This document shows positions 1-8,626 of a stretch of DNA of 64,000 nucleotides, piece after piece (the stretch's first letter is position 1; the number at the start of each line of letters is the position of its first letter). Made by a program: the position numbers and the translations under genes. The notes beneath the pieces are model-generated. The model saw only the letters and a list, made by a program, of their open reading frames with translations. It was not told the DNA's origin and made no database searches. Origin of the DNA: Arthrobacter sp. B3I9 (GTDB lineage: Bacteria; Actinomycetota; Actinomycetes; Actinomycetales; Micrococcaceae); assembly GCF_030816935.1 (NCBI RefSeq), contig NZ_JAUSYO010000001.1:1054001-1118000 (forward strand), written 5' to 3'.

Positions 1-508
1 GTCCAACACGTCCTCATTGTCCGTCAACGGGCTGGCCCGGGAATTGACGCGGCCGCAGAACTTCCTGGGCCTGCACTTCTTCAACCCGGTGCCGGCGTCG
101 ACCCTGATCGAGGTCGTGCTGGGCGAGCACACCTCCGGGCCGCTCGCCCAGGCTGCCCGCGCCTGGGTGGCGGCGCTGGGGAAGACCGCCGTCGTCGTCA
201 ATGATGCCCCCGGCTTTGCCTCCTCGAGGCTGGGTGTGGCCATTGCCCTTGAAGCGATGCGCATGGTGGAAGAAGGGGTGGCTTCCGCGGAGGACATCGA
301 CAACGCCATGGTGCTCGGTTACAAGCACCCCACGGGCCCGCTGCGGACCACGGACATCGTGGGCCTCGACGTGCGCCTGGGCATCGCCGAATACCTTGCC
401 TCCACCCTGGGCGAGCGCTTTGCGCCGCCACAGATCCTGCGCGAGAAAGTGGCCCGCGGCGAGCTGGGCCGCAAGACAGGCAAGGGCTTCTTCGAGTGGG
501 CCGACTGA
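1..508 (+). CDS. 3-hydroxyacyl-CoA dehydrogenase (PaaH/3-hydroxybutyryl-CoA type), 5' end missing
   Basis: The reading frame is open from base 2, so the gene starts outside the window and only the C-terminal ~168 residues are seen. The visible part begins with SNTSSLSV, the end of the Rossmann NAD-binding half in this family, followed by FFNPVP and the all-alpha C-terminal domain (NDAPGFASSRL, GYKHPTGPL, GLDVRLGI) and the usual ending GRKTGKGFFEW. The family oxidises (S)-3-hydroxyacyl-CoA with NAD. Because phenylacetate genes follow, the role may be 3-hydroxyadipyl-CoA dehydrogenase in the lower phenylacetate pathway, but a general butyryl/acyl-CoA role cannot be excluded from the fragment. 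Confidence 0.85.
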   Translation, partial: SNTSSLSVNGLARELTRPQNFLGLHFFNPVPASTLIEVVLGEHTSGPLAQAARAWVAALGKTAVVVNDAPGFASSRLGVAIALEAMRMVEEGVASAEDIDNAMVLGYKHPTGPLRTTDIVGLDVRLGIAEYLASTLGERFAPPQILREKVARGELGRKTGKGFFEWAD

Positions 509-512
509 CCTC

Positions 513-752
513 TTAGGACAGCAGCCCGACGATGTAGCCGACGAAGTAAAGCAGCGTAAAAAGGACCACGACGCCGATCAGGATGATCCAGAGGTACTGG
601 CTGAAACCGCGCGCTTCGGAAAGCCGGGGGCCCTGCGGACCTACAGAGGTTCCCTCGCCCGGCGGTGTTTCACCGGGCGGCACGCCGCCGCCCGGCTCAA
701 GCCCGGTGAGCTTGTCGTTCAACGGATCAGGATCCGGTACCTGGGATGCCAC
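513..752 (-). CDS. DUF6480-like small membrane protein
   Basis: A 79-residue protein. The GTG start was chosen because AGGAGG lies 5 nt upstream on the minus strand; longer readings in this frame run through the neighbouring gene. The N-terminal half is rich in Pro, Gly and Glu (GLEPGGGVPPGETPP), and one hydrophobic segment of about 23 residues fills the C-terminus (YLWIILIGVVVLFTLLYFVG). The layout and the GLEPGGGVPPGETPP string match my memory of the actinobacterial DUF6480 family, whose function is unknown. It converges with the dehydrogenase gene, with only 4 bp between the two stops. Confidence 0.7.
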   Translation of the reverse strand: MASQVPDPDPLNDKLTGLEPGGGVPPGETPPGEGTSVGPQGPRLSEARGFSQYLWIILIGVVVLFTLLYFVGYIVGLLS

Positions 753-918
753 GGTGTCCTCCTGCTGCGATGGATGTTGTTCCGGCCCGTCCGCCCGGCC
801 CTGAAAGAGCCGACGGTGAGCATGGCTCCAGCCTAACGAGAAGTTCCGCCGAGGGTACCGGCACTGTGCGCGGCGGTGCCGATCGCACGTGCGGCGGCCC
901 CCGCCTAGGATGATGCCT

Positions 919-1527
919 GTGACCTCCATCGAACCCATCACGCTGACCGGCAAGTACGTCGTCCTCGAGCCCCTGCGCGAGGACCACCACGACGGCCTTG
1001 TGGAGGCGGTCCGGGATGGCGAGCTCTGGAAGCTCTGGTACACCAGCATCCCTTCCCCGGACCAGATGGCATCCGAAATCAGCCGCCGTCTGACCCTGCA
1101 GGACCGCGGTTCCATGCTGCCCTTCACCACGCGGCTGCTTGATCCGGTCACCGGGGGCCCGGGCAGGGTCATCGGGATGACCACCTACATGAACATCGAC
1201 GCCGATACACCGCGGGTGGAGATCGGCTCCACCTGGAACGCCGCGTCCTCGCACGGCAGCGGCAGTAACCCGGACTCGAAACTGCTGCTCCTGGCGCACG
1301 CCTTCGACACGCTCGGCTGTGCCGCCGTCGAGTTCCGCACCCACTGGCACAACTTCCAGTCCCGGGAAGCCATCGCACGGCTGGGCGCCAAGCAGGACGG
1401 TGTGCTCCGCAGCCACATGCGCACGGCCGACGGCGTCCTGCGGGACACCGTGGTGTTTTCCATCCTGGAACACGAATGGCCGATGGTCCGCAACGGACTC
1501 GAATTCCGGCTCGCAAGGCAGCGGTAA
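919..1527 (+). CDS. GNAT family N-acetyltransferase
   Basis: A 202-residue protein of the RimJ/RimL-like GNAT type (TGKYVVLEPLREDHHDGL at the start; a helix-rich end with LGCAAVEFRTHWHNFQSREA and ARLGAKQDGVLR). The family moves an acetyl group from acetyl-CoA to an amine; the acceptor cannot be told. Three starts are in frame (ATG 910, ATG 913, GTG 919). I chose GTG 919 because TAGGAT at 906-911 sits 7 nt before it, the spacing of a leaderless actinobacterial start; AGGA at 907-910 would also serve as a ribosome site for the same codon. Confidence 0.8.
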   Translation: MTSIEPITLTGKYVVLEPLREDHHDGLVEAVRDGELWKLWYTSIPSPDQMASEISRRLTLQDRGSMLPFTTRLLDPVTGGPGRVIGMTTYMNIDADTPRVEIGSTWNAASSHGSGSNPDSKLLLLAHAFDTLGCAAVEFRTHWHNFQSREAIARLGAKQDGVLRSHMRTADGVLRDTVVFSILEHEWPMVRNGLEFRLARQR

Positions 1528-1585
1528 CCGGGAGGCGGCGAGCCGGCGGCAGTAAGCCTCGAATCCTGCGGAGCGACCGGACTGT

Positions 1586-1638
1586 GGGATCCGCGCCGCT
1601 CTATAGGATCCGGGCCGGACTACGGGATCCGCGCCGCT
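1586..1638. repeat. Short direct repeat GGGATCCGCGCCGCT
   Basis: The 15-mer GGGATCCGCGCCGCT occurs at 1586-1600 and again at 1624-1638, with a related GGATCCGGGCCGG between them. The second copy overlaps the 3' end of the SGNH hydrolase gene. I see no gene in 1528-1619; this is probably a small local duplication. Confidence 0.5.
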
Positions 1639-2483
1639 GCGAGCGCCGCAGCGTAGCCGCTGGAGTATCCGGTTGCCGTGGGATGGAAAGCGTCAAACGG
1701 ACTCGGGCTGCAGTTGACCGAGGGATTGCACAGTCCCGCTGGCGGCACGAGCCAGGGATCAGCGGAACCGATTCCGTGGCCGCTGAACCGCTCGGCGACG
1801 CCGACGTACTTGACCCCGTTCACGAGTGCCGAGTAGCCGATGGTGGCGTTGAGCAGGTCGGCGGCAGTATTCATCATCGTGGCTCCCTGGGTCTGCTCGG
1901 CCGTAAAAGCAGGGCTGACGGTGAAGAGCCGGGGATACCCGGTCAGCACTATCCGCGCGTGGGGCGCCTTCTTCTTGACGGTGTCCAGCATGGCGGCAAT
2001 CCTGCCGGGCAGTTCCCGGAGCTTCACCGCCAGGGAGTTGTACAGGGCGGAACGGCAGGCGGGTGAGCTGGCCGAGACGGTACAGGCGACGGTGGTCTGG
2101 ACCGCGTCAACGTCGTTTCCTCCGACGGTCACAGTTATCACTTGGGCACTCTTCAGGGCCGCAGCGTAGCGGTCAGCCACCGCGGCCACGTCGATTGTCG
2201 TGGCGCCGGCACAGGCCAGGTTGAGGGTGGCGTTGCGGATGACCGGATAGGCCTCCGCTGTCTGCAGGCACTCTGCCGGGAGACCCGCCGGAGGCGCAAC
2301 GTATGCCCCGCCACCGGTGCCGGCGGCGTAGGAGTCGCCGAGCGCGATGTACACGGGCGCGGGAGGCTGTGACGGGTCCTCTGCTGCGGAAGCGGGCGCG
2401 GTGGTGAATCCGGCCACCAGCGCGAGTGCTGCCGCTGCGGACGCGAGCCGAGCCGCCCAGCGCCCCAATGACTTGTCGTTCAT
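1620..2483 (-). CDS. Secreted SGNH/GDSL-type hydrolase
   Basis: A 287-residue exported esterase/lipase-like protein. The start at 2483 (MNDKSLGRW) gives a clear Sec signal peptide with an ASA cleavage site near residue 33. The SGNH blocks are present in order: block I YIALGDSYAAG with the nucleophile Ser, block II Gly near LNLACAGATT, block III VTVGGNDVD with the oxyanion Asn, and block V FDAFHPTATGY with Asp and His. Four or more Cys residues suggest disulphides, as in Streptomyces-type secreted lipases and esterases. The natural substrate is unknown. It diverges from the large protease gene to its right. Confidence 0.88.
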   Translation of the reverse strand: MNDKSLGRWAARLASAAAALALVAGFTTAPASAAEDPSQPPAPVYIALGDSYAAGTGGGAYVAPPAGLPAECLQTAEAYPVIRNATLNLACAGATTIDVAAVADRYAAALKSAQVITVTVGGNDVDAVQTTVACTVSASSPACRSALYNSLAVKLRELPGRIAAMLDTVKKKAPHARIVLTGYPRLFTVSPAFTAEQTQGATMMNTAADLLNATIGYSALVNGVKYVGVAERFSGHGIGSADPWLVPPAGLCNPSVNCSPSPFDAFHPTATGYSSGYAAALAAARIP

Positions 2484-2643
2484 GCGGAAACAGTACCCGC
2501 GCGGGCGCCGGCCGGACACCGTGGCAGTTACTCGTTTATGGGGCCCTGTATCCGCCCGGACTACTGTCTTCCCGAGGACGAAACGGGCTGCCGGCCCGGG
2601 ACTCGAGGCTTGCCGGGCCGGTCGGGGCCGATAGGGTAGCCGG

Positions 2644-5331
2644 GTGAAGACTCCGAAGTTTCAGCTGGCCGTGCGGGCAGTGTCCGCGGCCGCCCTCGCC
2701 CTGACCGGATCGTTCTGTGCCGTCCCGGCGTTCGCGGGTGGGGAGCCGGAACCCGCGACGACGGGGTCTCGGGCGGGCGCGCCCGTGTTGTTTCCCGCAA
2801 CCGCTCTGCCGGCCCCGACGGGCCCCTCGTCGCCGGCTGCAGTGGTGCCGCCGGTCCCGAGCGAGAAGGGCCTCGCACAGGCCGTCCTGCGCGATCTCGG
2901 CATGACCCTGGCCGAGTTCAATGCCGCGGGCGAACAGGCCAGGCGCGCCGCTGACGCGTTGCCGTCACTGCAGAAACTTCCCGGCTTCGCTGCCGTCCGG
3001 CTGGATGGCGGCAAAATCGTCGTCGAGGGCGCCGGAGTGGAGCTGCAGTCCCGGGTGGCAGAGTTGAACCGTACGGGACGGGGAGATTTCGTCCTCGCGG
3101 CACCCGCCCCCGTCCCGGTGAAGAAGCAAGCGTCTGCAAATGCGCCGCAGCCCCAAAACGGGACCGCAGCGCGCGAGGCCAAACCCACAACGCCCGACGC
3201 CCGTTCGGCCGCGGATCTTGTAGCCACCAGCACGGAGCAGCTGTTCGAGGCCTTCGTCCGCGACGTCGGCACTGCCGGGCTGCAGGCCGTCGCCTACTCG
3301 GGCGGCCACTTCGTCATCCGCACCGGCGGAGAGAACGCAGCGGAAGCGGCGCAACCGGCACCGACCGCCACCGCACAATCCGCAAAGGTGCGCGGCAAGG
3401 TCTCGCCGGCGGACTTCGTGGCCCGCTACGCCAATGTGGCGCTGGAGAAAGGCTCGGCGATTGCCACGGAGGAGGAGCTCTTCGGCGGCCAAGGCTATGT
3501 CACCGACGCTAACGCCATCTGTTCCGCCGGCTTCGGCGCCTTCAGTCCCGCCGGCCGGCCGGTGGTGCTGACGGCCGGGCACTGCGCCCAGGACGGTAAC
3601 GCCAAAACCGCAAGTGTGGAGCCGCGGACCTCTGCCCCGGCGTCCGGAGCGACGGCGCCGTCGTCCCCGCCCTACCCGGCACTCGGCACCTTCGGTTTCA
3701 GCCAGTTCGGTGGTGAGCAGAGCTCCTGGATCACCGGCGATGAGGACAACCCGGACAACGTGGGAACTGACATCGCGGTCATTGAATCACTCCGGAAGGG
3801 CCTGGGCGTCCAGCCGGCAGCGACGGTGTGGGCCCCCGGCGAGGCGGCCGACCCCGGAGCCAGCGCCGTCAAGATCATCGGAACGGTCGCCCCGTTCGAA
3901 GGCCAGCAGGTCTGCCGCTCCGGACGGACCACCGGCTGGTCCTGCGGCACGGTGCAGGAGCTGGGAATCTACGTCGTCGGCGGCACCACCGCTGATCCGG
4001 CCGACCTCCGCGCGTTCCACGGCTTCCTGTCCCAGGACGTCCAGTCCAGCGGCGGCGACTCCGGCGGCCCCTGGATCAGTGGCAACTTTGCGGTGGGGAC
4101 CCACTCCGCCGGTGACGGCGCGGGATCCACCGGCAACTTCGCCATCGCGACAACGCTGGAGGACTCGCTCGCACGGATTCCCGGGGGCCTCGAGCTCCAG
4201 CTGTTCCTGAACAAGCCGGAACTCTCGACACCGGCAGGCCAGACATTGACGGCGGGCCAGCCGGTCACCGGTCGTGTTCCGGCGGCCCCCGCTTCCGCCG
4301 TGGCCGCGAATTCGACAGTCCGCGTGACCATCTCCGGCGACCCCGCTGCTGCGCCGCTCGAAGTCCCGGTGGACGCCTCGGGAAACTGGTCCTTCCCGGC
4401 GCCCTCAACCAAGGGTCCCCTCCGCTTTTCAGCCGAAACCGTGAACGGATTCAGCCGGTCGGGGAAGGCCTCCTTCTCGATCGAGGTCTCTGACCTGGCC
4501 GCACCCGTCATTACCAGTCCTGCTGAAGGCGCGGCCCTGACCGGCGTGGACCGCATCGACGGCACCGGAACGCCCGGACTCACGGTAAAGCTGTCCGGCG
4601 ACGCCACCGGCACGGACACGGTCTCGCCGGACGGCCGCTGGAGCATCCGTGTGGCCGGCAAGCCGGTGTACGGCCAGCTCGCCGTGACCGCGACGCAGGT
4701 TGCCCCCAAGCATGCTGACAGCCCTCCAGCCATCCGCACCTTCACCGTCGCCCCGCCGGCGCCCGCCCTCTCTACCGTCCGTGAAGGGGCGAAGTTCGAA
4801 CAGGAATCGCTTCCGCGGACCATTTCGGGAACCGGCGTCGACGGCGCCGCGGTGACCGTCACGATCGACGGCACGCCGGCCGGCACCACCACTGCAGAGG
4901 GCGGCCGCTGGAGCCTTCCGTTCCCGGCAGGCCTGGCTCCCGGACCCCACGTAATCTCCGCCAGCCAGGCGGTCGAGGGTGTGGTGTCCGAGCCGTTGGT
5001 CGCTACTTTCGTCATCACTGCGCCCGCGGAACCTGCAGCGCCGGCAACGCCCGCAACCCCGGTTGCTCCAGCCGAACCTGCTGCGCCGGCTGCGCCGGCG
5101 GCTGGTGCGGACGGCGCGGCACCTGCGGCCCCCGCGGCGGGGGTTGCCAAAGCTCCGGCGCCGGCCGCCGTCGTGCCTGCCGGCACGCCCGCCGGGCCCG
5201 ACCAGCTGGCCAGTACCGGTGCCGGCTCTCTCCTGCCGGCAGCCGGGCTGGCCGCGGCTTCGCTCCTACTGGGGGCGCTGTTCCTGGTGCTCGGCCGGCG
5301 CAAACCGACGGCGGCGAAGCGGCAGGCCTAA
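2644..5331 (+). CDS. Secreted chymotrypsin-fold serine protease with Ig-like repeats and LAxTG sortase anchor
   Basis: An 895-residue multi-domain surface protein. Residues 1-31 form a signal peptide (AFA cleavage). A pro-region of about 230 residues precedes the S1 protease domain with the triad His313 (VVLTAGHC), Asp376 (GTDIAVIE) and Ser473 (SGGDSGGPW). Three Ig-like repeats follow (about 530-800; signature DGRWSI, GGRWSL, SGNWSF), then an Ala/Pro-rich wall-spanning stretch. The C-terminus is an anchor: LASTG at 855-859, a hydrophobic segment and RRKPTAAKRQA. LAxTG is the motif used by class E sortases. The GTG start lies 6 nt after TAGGGT (2632-2637), so the mRNA may be leaderless. Probable role: a wall-bound extracellular protease. 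Confidence 0.9.
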   Translation: MKTPKFQLAVRAVSAAALALTGSFCAVPAFAGGEPEPATTGSRAGAPVLFPATALPAPTGPSSPAAVVPPVPSEKGLAQAVLRDLGMTLAEFNAAGEQARRAADALPSLQKLPGFAAVRLDGGKIVVEGAGVELQSRVAELNRTGRGDFVLAAPAPVPVKKQASANAPQPQNGTAAREAKPTTPDARSAADLVATSTEQLFEAFVRDVGTAGLQAVAYSGGHFVIRTGGENAAEAAQPAPTATAQSAKVRGKVSPADFVARYANVALEKGSAIATEEELFGGQGYVTDANAICSAGFGAFSPAGRPVVLTAGHCAQDGNAKTASVEPRTSAPASGATAPSSPPYPALGTFGFSQFGGEQSSWITGDEDNPDNVGTDIAVIESLRKGLGVQPAATVWAPGEAADPGASAVKIIGTVAPFEGQQVCRSGRTTGWSCGTVQELGIYVVGGTTADPADLRAFHGFLSQDVQSSGGDSGGPWISGNFAVGTHSAGDGAGSTGNFAIATTLEDSLARIPGGLELQLFLNKPELSTPAGQTLTAGQPVTGRVPAAPASAVAANSTVRVTISGDPAAAPLEVPVDASGNWSFPAPSTKGPLRFSAETVNGFSRSGKASFSIEVSDLAAPVITSPAEGAALTGVDRIDGTGTPGLTVKLSGDATGTDTVSPDGRWSIRVAGKPVYGQLAVTATQVAPKHADSPPAIRTFTVAPPAPALSTVREGAKFEQESLPRTISGTGVDGAAVTVTIDGTPAGTTTAEGGRWSLPFPAGLAPGPHVISASQAVEGVVSEPLVATFVITAPAEPAAPATPATPVAPAEPAAPAAPAAGADGAAPAAPAAGVAKAPAPAAVVPAGTPAGPDQLASTGAGSLLPAAGLAAASLLLGALFLVLGRRKPTAAKRQA

Positions 5332-5339
5332 GCGCGCTT

Positions 5340-5756
5340 TCAGGCCTTGCGGTCCAGCAACAGATTGGTGATCCGCAGGGTGCACAGCCGCTGGCCGCCC
5401 TCGTTGGTGATCACGACTTCGTGGGTGGTCAGGGTCCCGCCCAGGTGGATGGGGGTGGCTGTGACCGTGATGATTCCCTCGCGGGCGGACTTGTGGTGCG
5501 TGGCCGAAACGTCCACGCCCACCGCAGTTTTCCCGAGGGTACTGGCGTGAATGACCGCCGCCCAGGAGCCCACCGCCTCCCCGACGGCCAGCGAGGCGCC
5601 GCCATGAAGGAGCCCGAAGGACTGGCGGTTTCCCTCCACGGGCATGGTCGCAACAACGCGCTCGACTGATTCCTCGACGATCTTCACACCCATCTTCTCG
5701 TCGAGTTCCCCGAGCGTGATCTTCCACAGCTCGGCATTGCGCGGCTCGGGCGTCAT
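5340..5756 (-). CDS. Hot-dog fold acyl-CoA thioesterase (PaaI/MenI-like)
   Basis: A 138-residue single hot-dog domain: FGLLHGGASLAVGEAVGSWAA is the helix with the HGG substrate loop, followed by the strands HHKSAREGIITVTATP and HLGGTLTTHEVVI. This subfamily hydrolyses aromatic or isoprenoid acyl-CoA esters. AAAGGAGA stands 5 nt before the ATG. The gene diverges from paaZ and the 154-bp gap carries the palindromic operator, so it may be co-regulated with the phenylacetate genes and release CoA from dead-end thioesters. The window also has menaquinone genes far to the right, so a MenI (DHNA-CoA) role is a second possibility. Confidence 0.85.
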   Translation of the reverse strand: MTPEPRNAELWKITLGELDEKMGVKIVEESVERVVATMPVEGNRQSFGLLHGGASLAVGEAVGSWAAVIHASTLGKTAVGVDVSATHHKSAREGIITVTATPIHLGGTLTTHEVVITNEGGQRLCTLRITNLLLDRKA

Positions 5757-5844
5757 GGATTCTCCTTTTTGGCCGGATGGTTCAGGCCGATCTGTGCTGC
5801 GCCACCTAGTGTGCGGCAGGCCTCATTCATGTACTGTAGACATA

Positions 5845-5866
5845 TTACCGAACGGACGGTCAGTAA
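5845..5866. promoter_or_regulatory. Predicted TetR (PaaR-like) operator upstream of paaZ
   Basis: This 22-bp site has TTAC and GTAA ends and the core ACCGAACGGACGGT, an imperfect palindrome. It lies 44 bp upstream of the paaZ ATG. Closely similar 22-bp sites stand before paaI (12227-12248) and paaA (25496-25517). The core fits the ACCGnnCGnnCGGT pattern that I recall for corynebacterial PaaR. No other gene start in the window shows it. Confidence 0.75.
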
Positions 5867-5910
5867 TGTTCTGGCCGGATCTGCCCCCGCGTTGGAAGGA
5901 CCCGTCAACG

Positions 5911-8022
5911 ATGACCACCACTGCAACTGCTCCGGAATCCACACTAGACACCGTCGGGATCGTTCCCAGCTTCATCCGGGATTCTTGGTGGACTCCCGCC
6001 GCCGGTTCCGGGGCAGCTGCGGCTCCCGTCCTTGACGCAAGCACCGGGGAGCTCCTGGCGAAGGTGAGCACCGAGGGCCTGGACCTTGCCGCCGTCGTCG
6101 ACTACGGACGCTCGACCGGGCAGGCGGAACTGGGCAAGCTGACCTTCCACCAGCGCGCACTCAAACTCAAGGAACTGGCGCAGTACCTCAACGGCCGCCG
6201 CGAGGAGTTCTACGCGCTCTCGGCGCAGACCGGTGCCACCAAGATCGACTCCCTGATCGACATCGACGGCGGCATCGGCGTGCTCTTCACGTTCGGCTCC
6301 AAGGGCCGGCGTGAACTGCCCAACGCCCAGGTGGTGGTGGACGGCCCCATGGAGGTGCTGTCCCGGGACGGCTCCTTCGCCGGCGAGCACATCTACACCC
6401 GGATCCCGGGCGTTGCCGTCCAGATCAATGCCTTCAACTTCCCCGTCTGGGGCATGCTCGAGAAGCTCGCTCCCGCGTTCCTGGCCGGTGTGCCCACCAT
6501 CGTCAAGCCCGCCACCCCCACCGGCTATGTGGCAGCCGGAGTGGTCAAGGCGATCGACGAGTCGGGCATCCTGCCGAAGGGCTCGCTGCAGCTGATCTCG
6601 GGCTCCGCCCGGACGCTGCTGGACCACCTCGATTACCGTGACCTCGTGGCCTTCACCGGCTCCGCCTCCACCGCCAACACGCTCAAGAACCACCCGAACG
6701 TCCTCCGGGGCGGGGTCCGCTTCACCTCGGAAACCGACTCGCTGAACGCGGCGATCCTGGGGCCGGACGCCGTCAAGGGCACGCCGGAATTCGACGCCTT
6801 CATCAAATCCCTGGTCACCGAGATGACGGCCAAGGCTGGCCAGAAGTGCACCTCGATCCGCCGCGCCATCGTCCCGCAGGAACGTGTGCCGGACGTCGTT
6901 GCCGCTGTGGGGGACCGGATCCGCGAGCGCGTCGTGCTCGGCGACCCCCGGGCCGAAGGCGTCACGATGGGGGCCCTGGCTTCCCGCGAGCAGCTCGCCG
7001 ACGTCCGGGCGGCGGTGCAGTCCATGCTCGACGCCGGCGGCGAACTCGCGTACGGAACCCTCGACTCGCCGAAAGTCACCCGCGCCGACGGGACAGTGGG
7101 TGTCGTCGAGGACGGCGCCTTCATGGCTCCCGTGCTTTTGAGCTGGGCCGATCCCGAAGCCGACGAGGTCCACTCGCTTGAGGCGTTCGGCCCGGTCTCC
7201 TCCGTCATCGGCTATGCGGACCTGGCCGACGCCGTCCGTCTCGCCGCCCGCGGCGGCGGTTCGCTGGTCGCCACCGTCTGCACCAATGATCCGGACGTCG
7301 CCCGCGACCTCGTGACCGGCATCGCTGCCCACCACGGCCGCGTCCTGATGCTCAACCGGGAGGACGCCCGGAGCTCCACCGGCCACGGCTCGCCGGTCCC
7401 GCACCTGGTCCACGGCGGTCCCGGCCGCGCCGGCGGCGGGGAGGAGCTCGGCGGCATCCGCTCTGTCATGCACCACATGCAGCGCACTGCCATCCAGGGC
7501 TCGCCCAACATGCTCACGGCCATCACGGGCATCTGGCACACCGGAGCCGACCGCAATTTCACCCTGGAGACTGAAGGCCAGCACCCGTTCCGGAAGTCAC
7601 TGAGCGCCCTGCACATCGGCGACGCCATCCGCTCCGGGCTGCGCGAAGTCTCGCTGGAAGAGATCACCAAATTCGCCAACTCCACGGGCGACACCTTCTA
7701 CGCCCACACCAACCAGGAGGCCGCGGCCGCCAACCCCTTCTTCCCGGGCATCGTGGCGCACGGCTACCTGCTGTTGGCCTGGGGTGCCGGACTGTTCGTG
7801 GAGCCGGCACCGGGCCCCGTGCTGGCGAACTACGGCCTTGAAAACCTGCGCTTCATCACTCCGGTGGCTGCCGGGGACTCCATCCGGGTCACGCTGACGG
7901 CCAAGAAAATCACGCCGCGGGAGACCGACGAGTACGGCGAGGTGGCGTGGGACGCCGTCCTGACCAACCAGAATGACGAGATCGTGGCCACCTACGACGT
8001 CCTCACCCTCGTGGAGAAGTAG
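5911..8022 (+). CDS. paaZ: PaaZ: bifunctional oxepin-CoA hydrolase / aldehyde dehydrogenase
   Basis: A 703-residue fusion. The N-terminal ~520 residues are an aldehyde dehydrogenase with NAFNFPVWGMLEK, a catalytic Glu near 274 (TSETDSLNA) and the nucleophile Cys313 (GQKCTSI). The C-terminal ~140 residues are a MaoC-like (R)-specific hydratase (FANSTGDTFYAHTNQ, FPGIVAHGYLLL). The pair opens the oxepin-CoA ring and oxidises the semialdehyde to 3-oxo-5,6-dehydrosuberyl-CoA. Length is close to the usual ~680. Start ATG 5911 was chosen from GGAAGGA 10 nt upstream and the normal N-terminus; the open frame extending back to 5644 runs through the operator and the neighbouring gene. Confidence 0.95.
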   Translation: MTTTATAPESTLDTVGIVPSFIRDSWWTPAAGSGAAAAPVLDASTGELLAKVSTEGLDLAAVVDYGRSTGQAELGKLTFHQRALKLKELAQYLNGRREEFYALSAQTGATKIDSLIDIDGGIGVLFTFGSKGRRELPNAQVVVDGPMEVLSRDGSFAGEHIYTRIPGVAVQINAFNFPVWGMLEKLAPAFLAGVPTIVKPATPTGYVAAGVVKAIDESGILPKGSLQLISGSARTLLDHLDYRDLVAFTGSASTANTLKNHPNVLRGGVRFTSETDSLNAAILGPDAVKGTPEFDAFIKSLVTEMTAKAGQKCTSIRRAIVPQERVPDVVAAVGDRIRERVVLGDPRAEGVTMGALASREQLADVRAAVQSMLDAGGELAYGTLDSPKVTRADGTVGVVEDGAFMAPVLLSWADPEADEVHSLEAFGPVSSVIGYADLADAVRLAARGGGSLVATVCTNDPDVARDLVTGIAAHHGRVLMLNREDARSSTGHGSPVPHLVHGGPGRAGGGEELGGIRSVMHHMQRTAIQGSPNMLTAITGIWHTGADRNFTLETEGQHPFRKSLSALHIGDAIRSGLREVSLEEITKFANSTGDTFYAHTNQEAAAANPFFPGIVAHGYLLLAWGAGLFVEPAPGPVLANYGLENLRFITPVAAGDSIRVTLTAKKITPRETDEYGEVAWDAVLTNQNDEIVATYDVLTLVEK

Positions 8023-8030
8023 CCCCCTCC

Positions 8031-8121
8031 CGACGCTCCCTCACGTCCTGCGGTTCCAGTCCGGACGCTCCCTCCTCAGTGAGGGAGCGTCCGCATGCGC
8101 TGCCGGAGGTGGGGGAGCGTC
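8031..8121. repeat. ACGCTCCCTC-type interspersed repeat with perfect 12-bp hairpin
   Basis: Between paaZ and the VOC gene the motif CGACGCTCCCTCAC appears at 8031-8044, an inverted pair GGACGCTCCCTC / GAGGGAGCGTCC forms a perfect 12-bp stem with a 6-nt loop at 8063-8092, and an inverted copy lies at 8101-8121. The hairpin may act as the paaZ terminator, although it lacks a T-run. A related copy lies after phoX (55804-55853). Confidence 0.7.
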
Positions 8122-8196
8122 GCTCGATCGGGGCGCAATCTACACGGGCTTTCGGCCCCGCTCCGGCGTAAAATCTTGCTCGTAGGAGGTGGCGAC

Positions 8197-8604
8197 ATGA
8201 CCCTAGTACTCAATAAAGCCACAACGGTCCTGCCAGTTGACGATGCGGCGCGTGCCCGGCATTTCTACGCCGACACGCTGGGGCTCCCGCACCGTGGCGT
8301 GGCGGACGACGGAAGCGATTTATTCGGCAGCGACGGCGGCCCCATGCTGCAGCTCATGCCAGTCAGGGACGGAAAGCATTCCGATCACACCACCCTGAGT
8401 TTCGAAGTCAGCGAGATCGAGAAGACGGTCGAGGAGATGGAATCGAAGGGGGTCCAGTTCCAGGACTACAACCTCCCGGATCTCAAGACGGAGAACCACA
8501 TCTGCACGACGGAGTCGGAGAAGTGCGCCTGGTTCATGGACTCCGAGCACAATATCCTCTGCGTGCACGAGAACCGCACCTCGGCGGCGGACTACCGGAT
8601 CTGA
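8197..8604 (+). CDS. VOC (glyoxalase/dioxygenase superfamily) protein
   Basis: A 135-residue protein made of the two beta-alpha-beta-beta-beta modules of the vicinal oxygen chelate fold (DDAARARHFYADTLGLPH at the start, HTTLSFEVSEIEKTVEEME in the second module, WFMDSEHNILCVHEN at the end). The ATG at 8197 has AGGAGG 7 nt upstream. The fold covers glyoxalases, dioxygenases and resistance proteins, and nothing here picks one of them. It stands alone and is closed by a strong hairpin. Confidence 0.85.
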   Translation: MTLVLNKATTVLPVDDAARARHFYADTLGLPHRGVADDGSDLFGSDGGPMLQLMPVRDGKHSDHTTLSFEVSEIEKTVEEMESKGVQFQDYNLPDLKTENHICTTESEKCAWFMDSEHNILCVHENRTSAADYRI

Positions 8605-8626
8605 AGGCTGTCCAGCCGGCAACGGC

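Noticed and set aside
3969..5303. 444-codon open frame on the minus strand
   Set aside because: Antisense to the protease gene and composed of Ala/Ser/Gly runs mirrored from its repeats.
5644..5910. N-terminal extension of paaZ back to 5644
   Set aside because: It would pass through the operator and overlap the divergent thioesterase gene; ATG 5911 has a ribosome site and the family-typical start.
5944..7584. 546-codon open frame on the minus strand
   Set aside because: It lies wholly antisense to paaZ; its Gly/Asp/Val-rich translation matches no family and is the usual shadow in high-G+C DNA.
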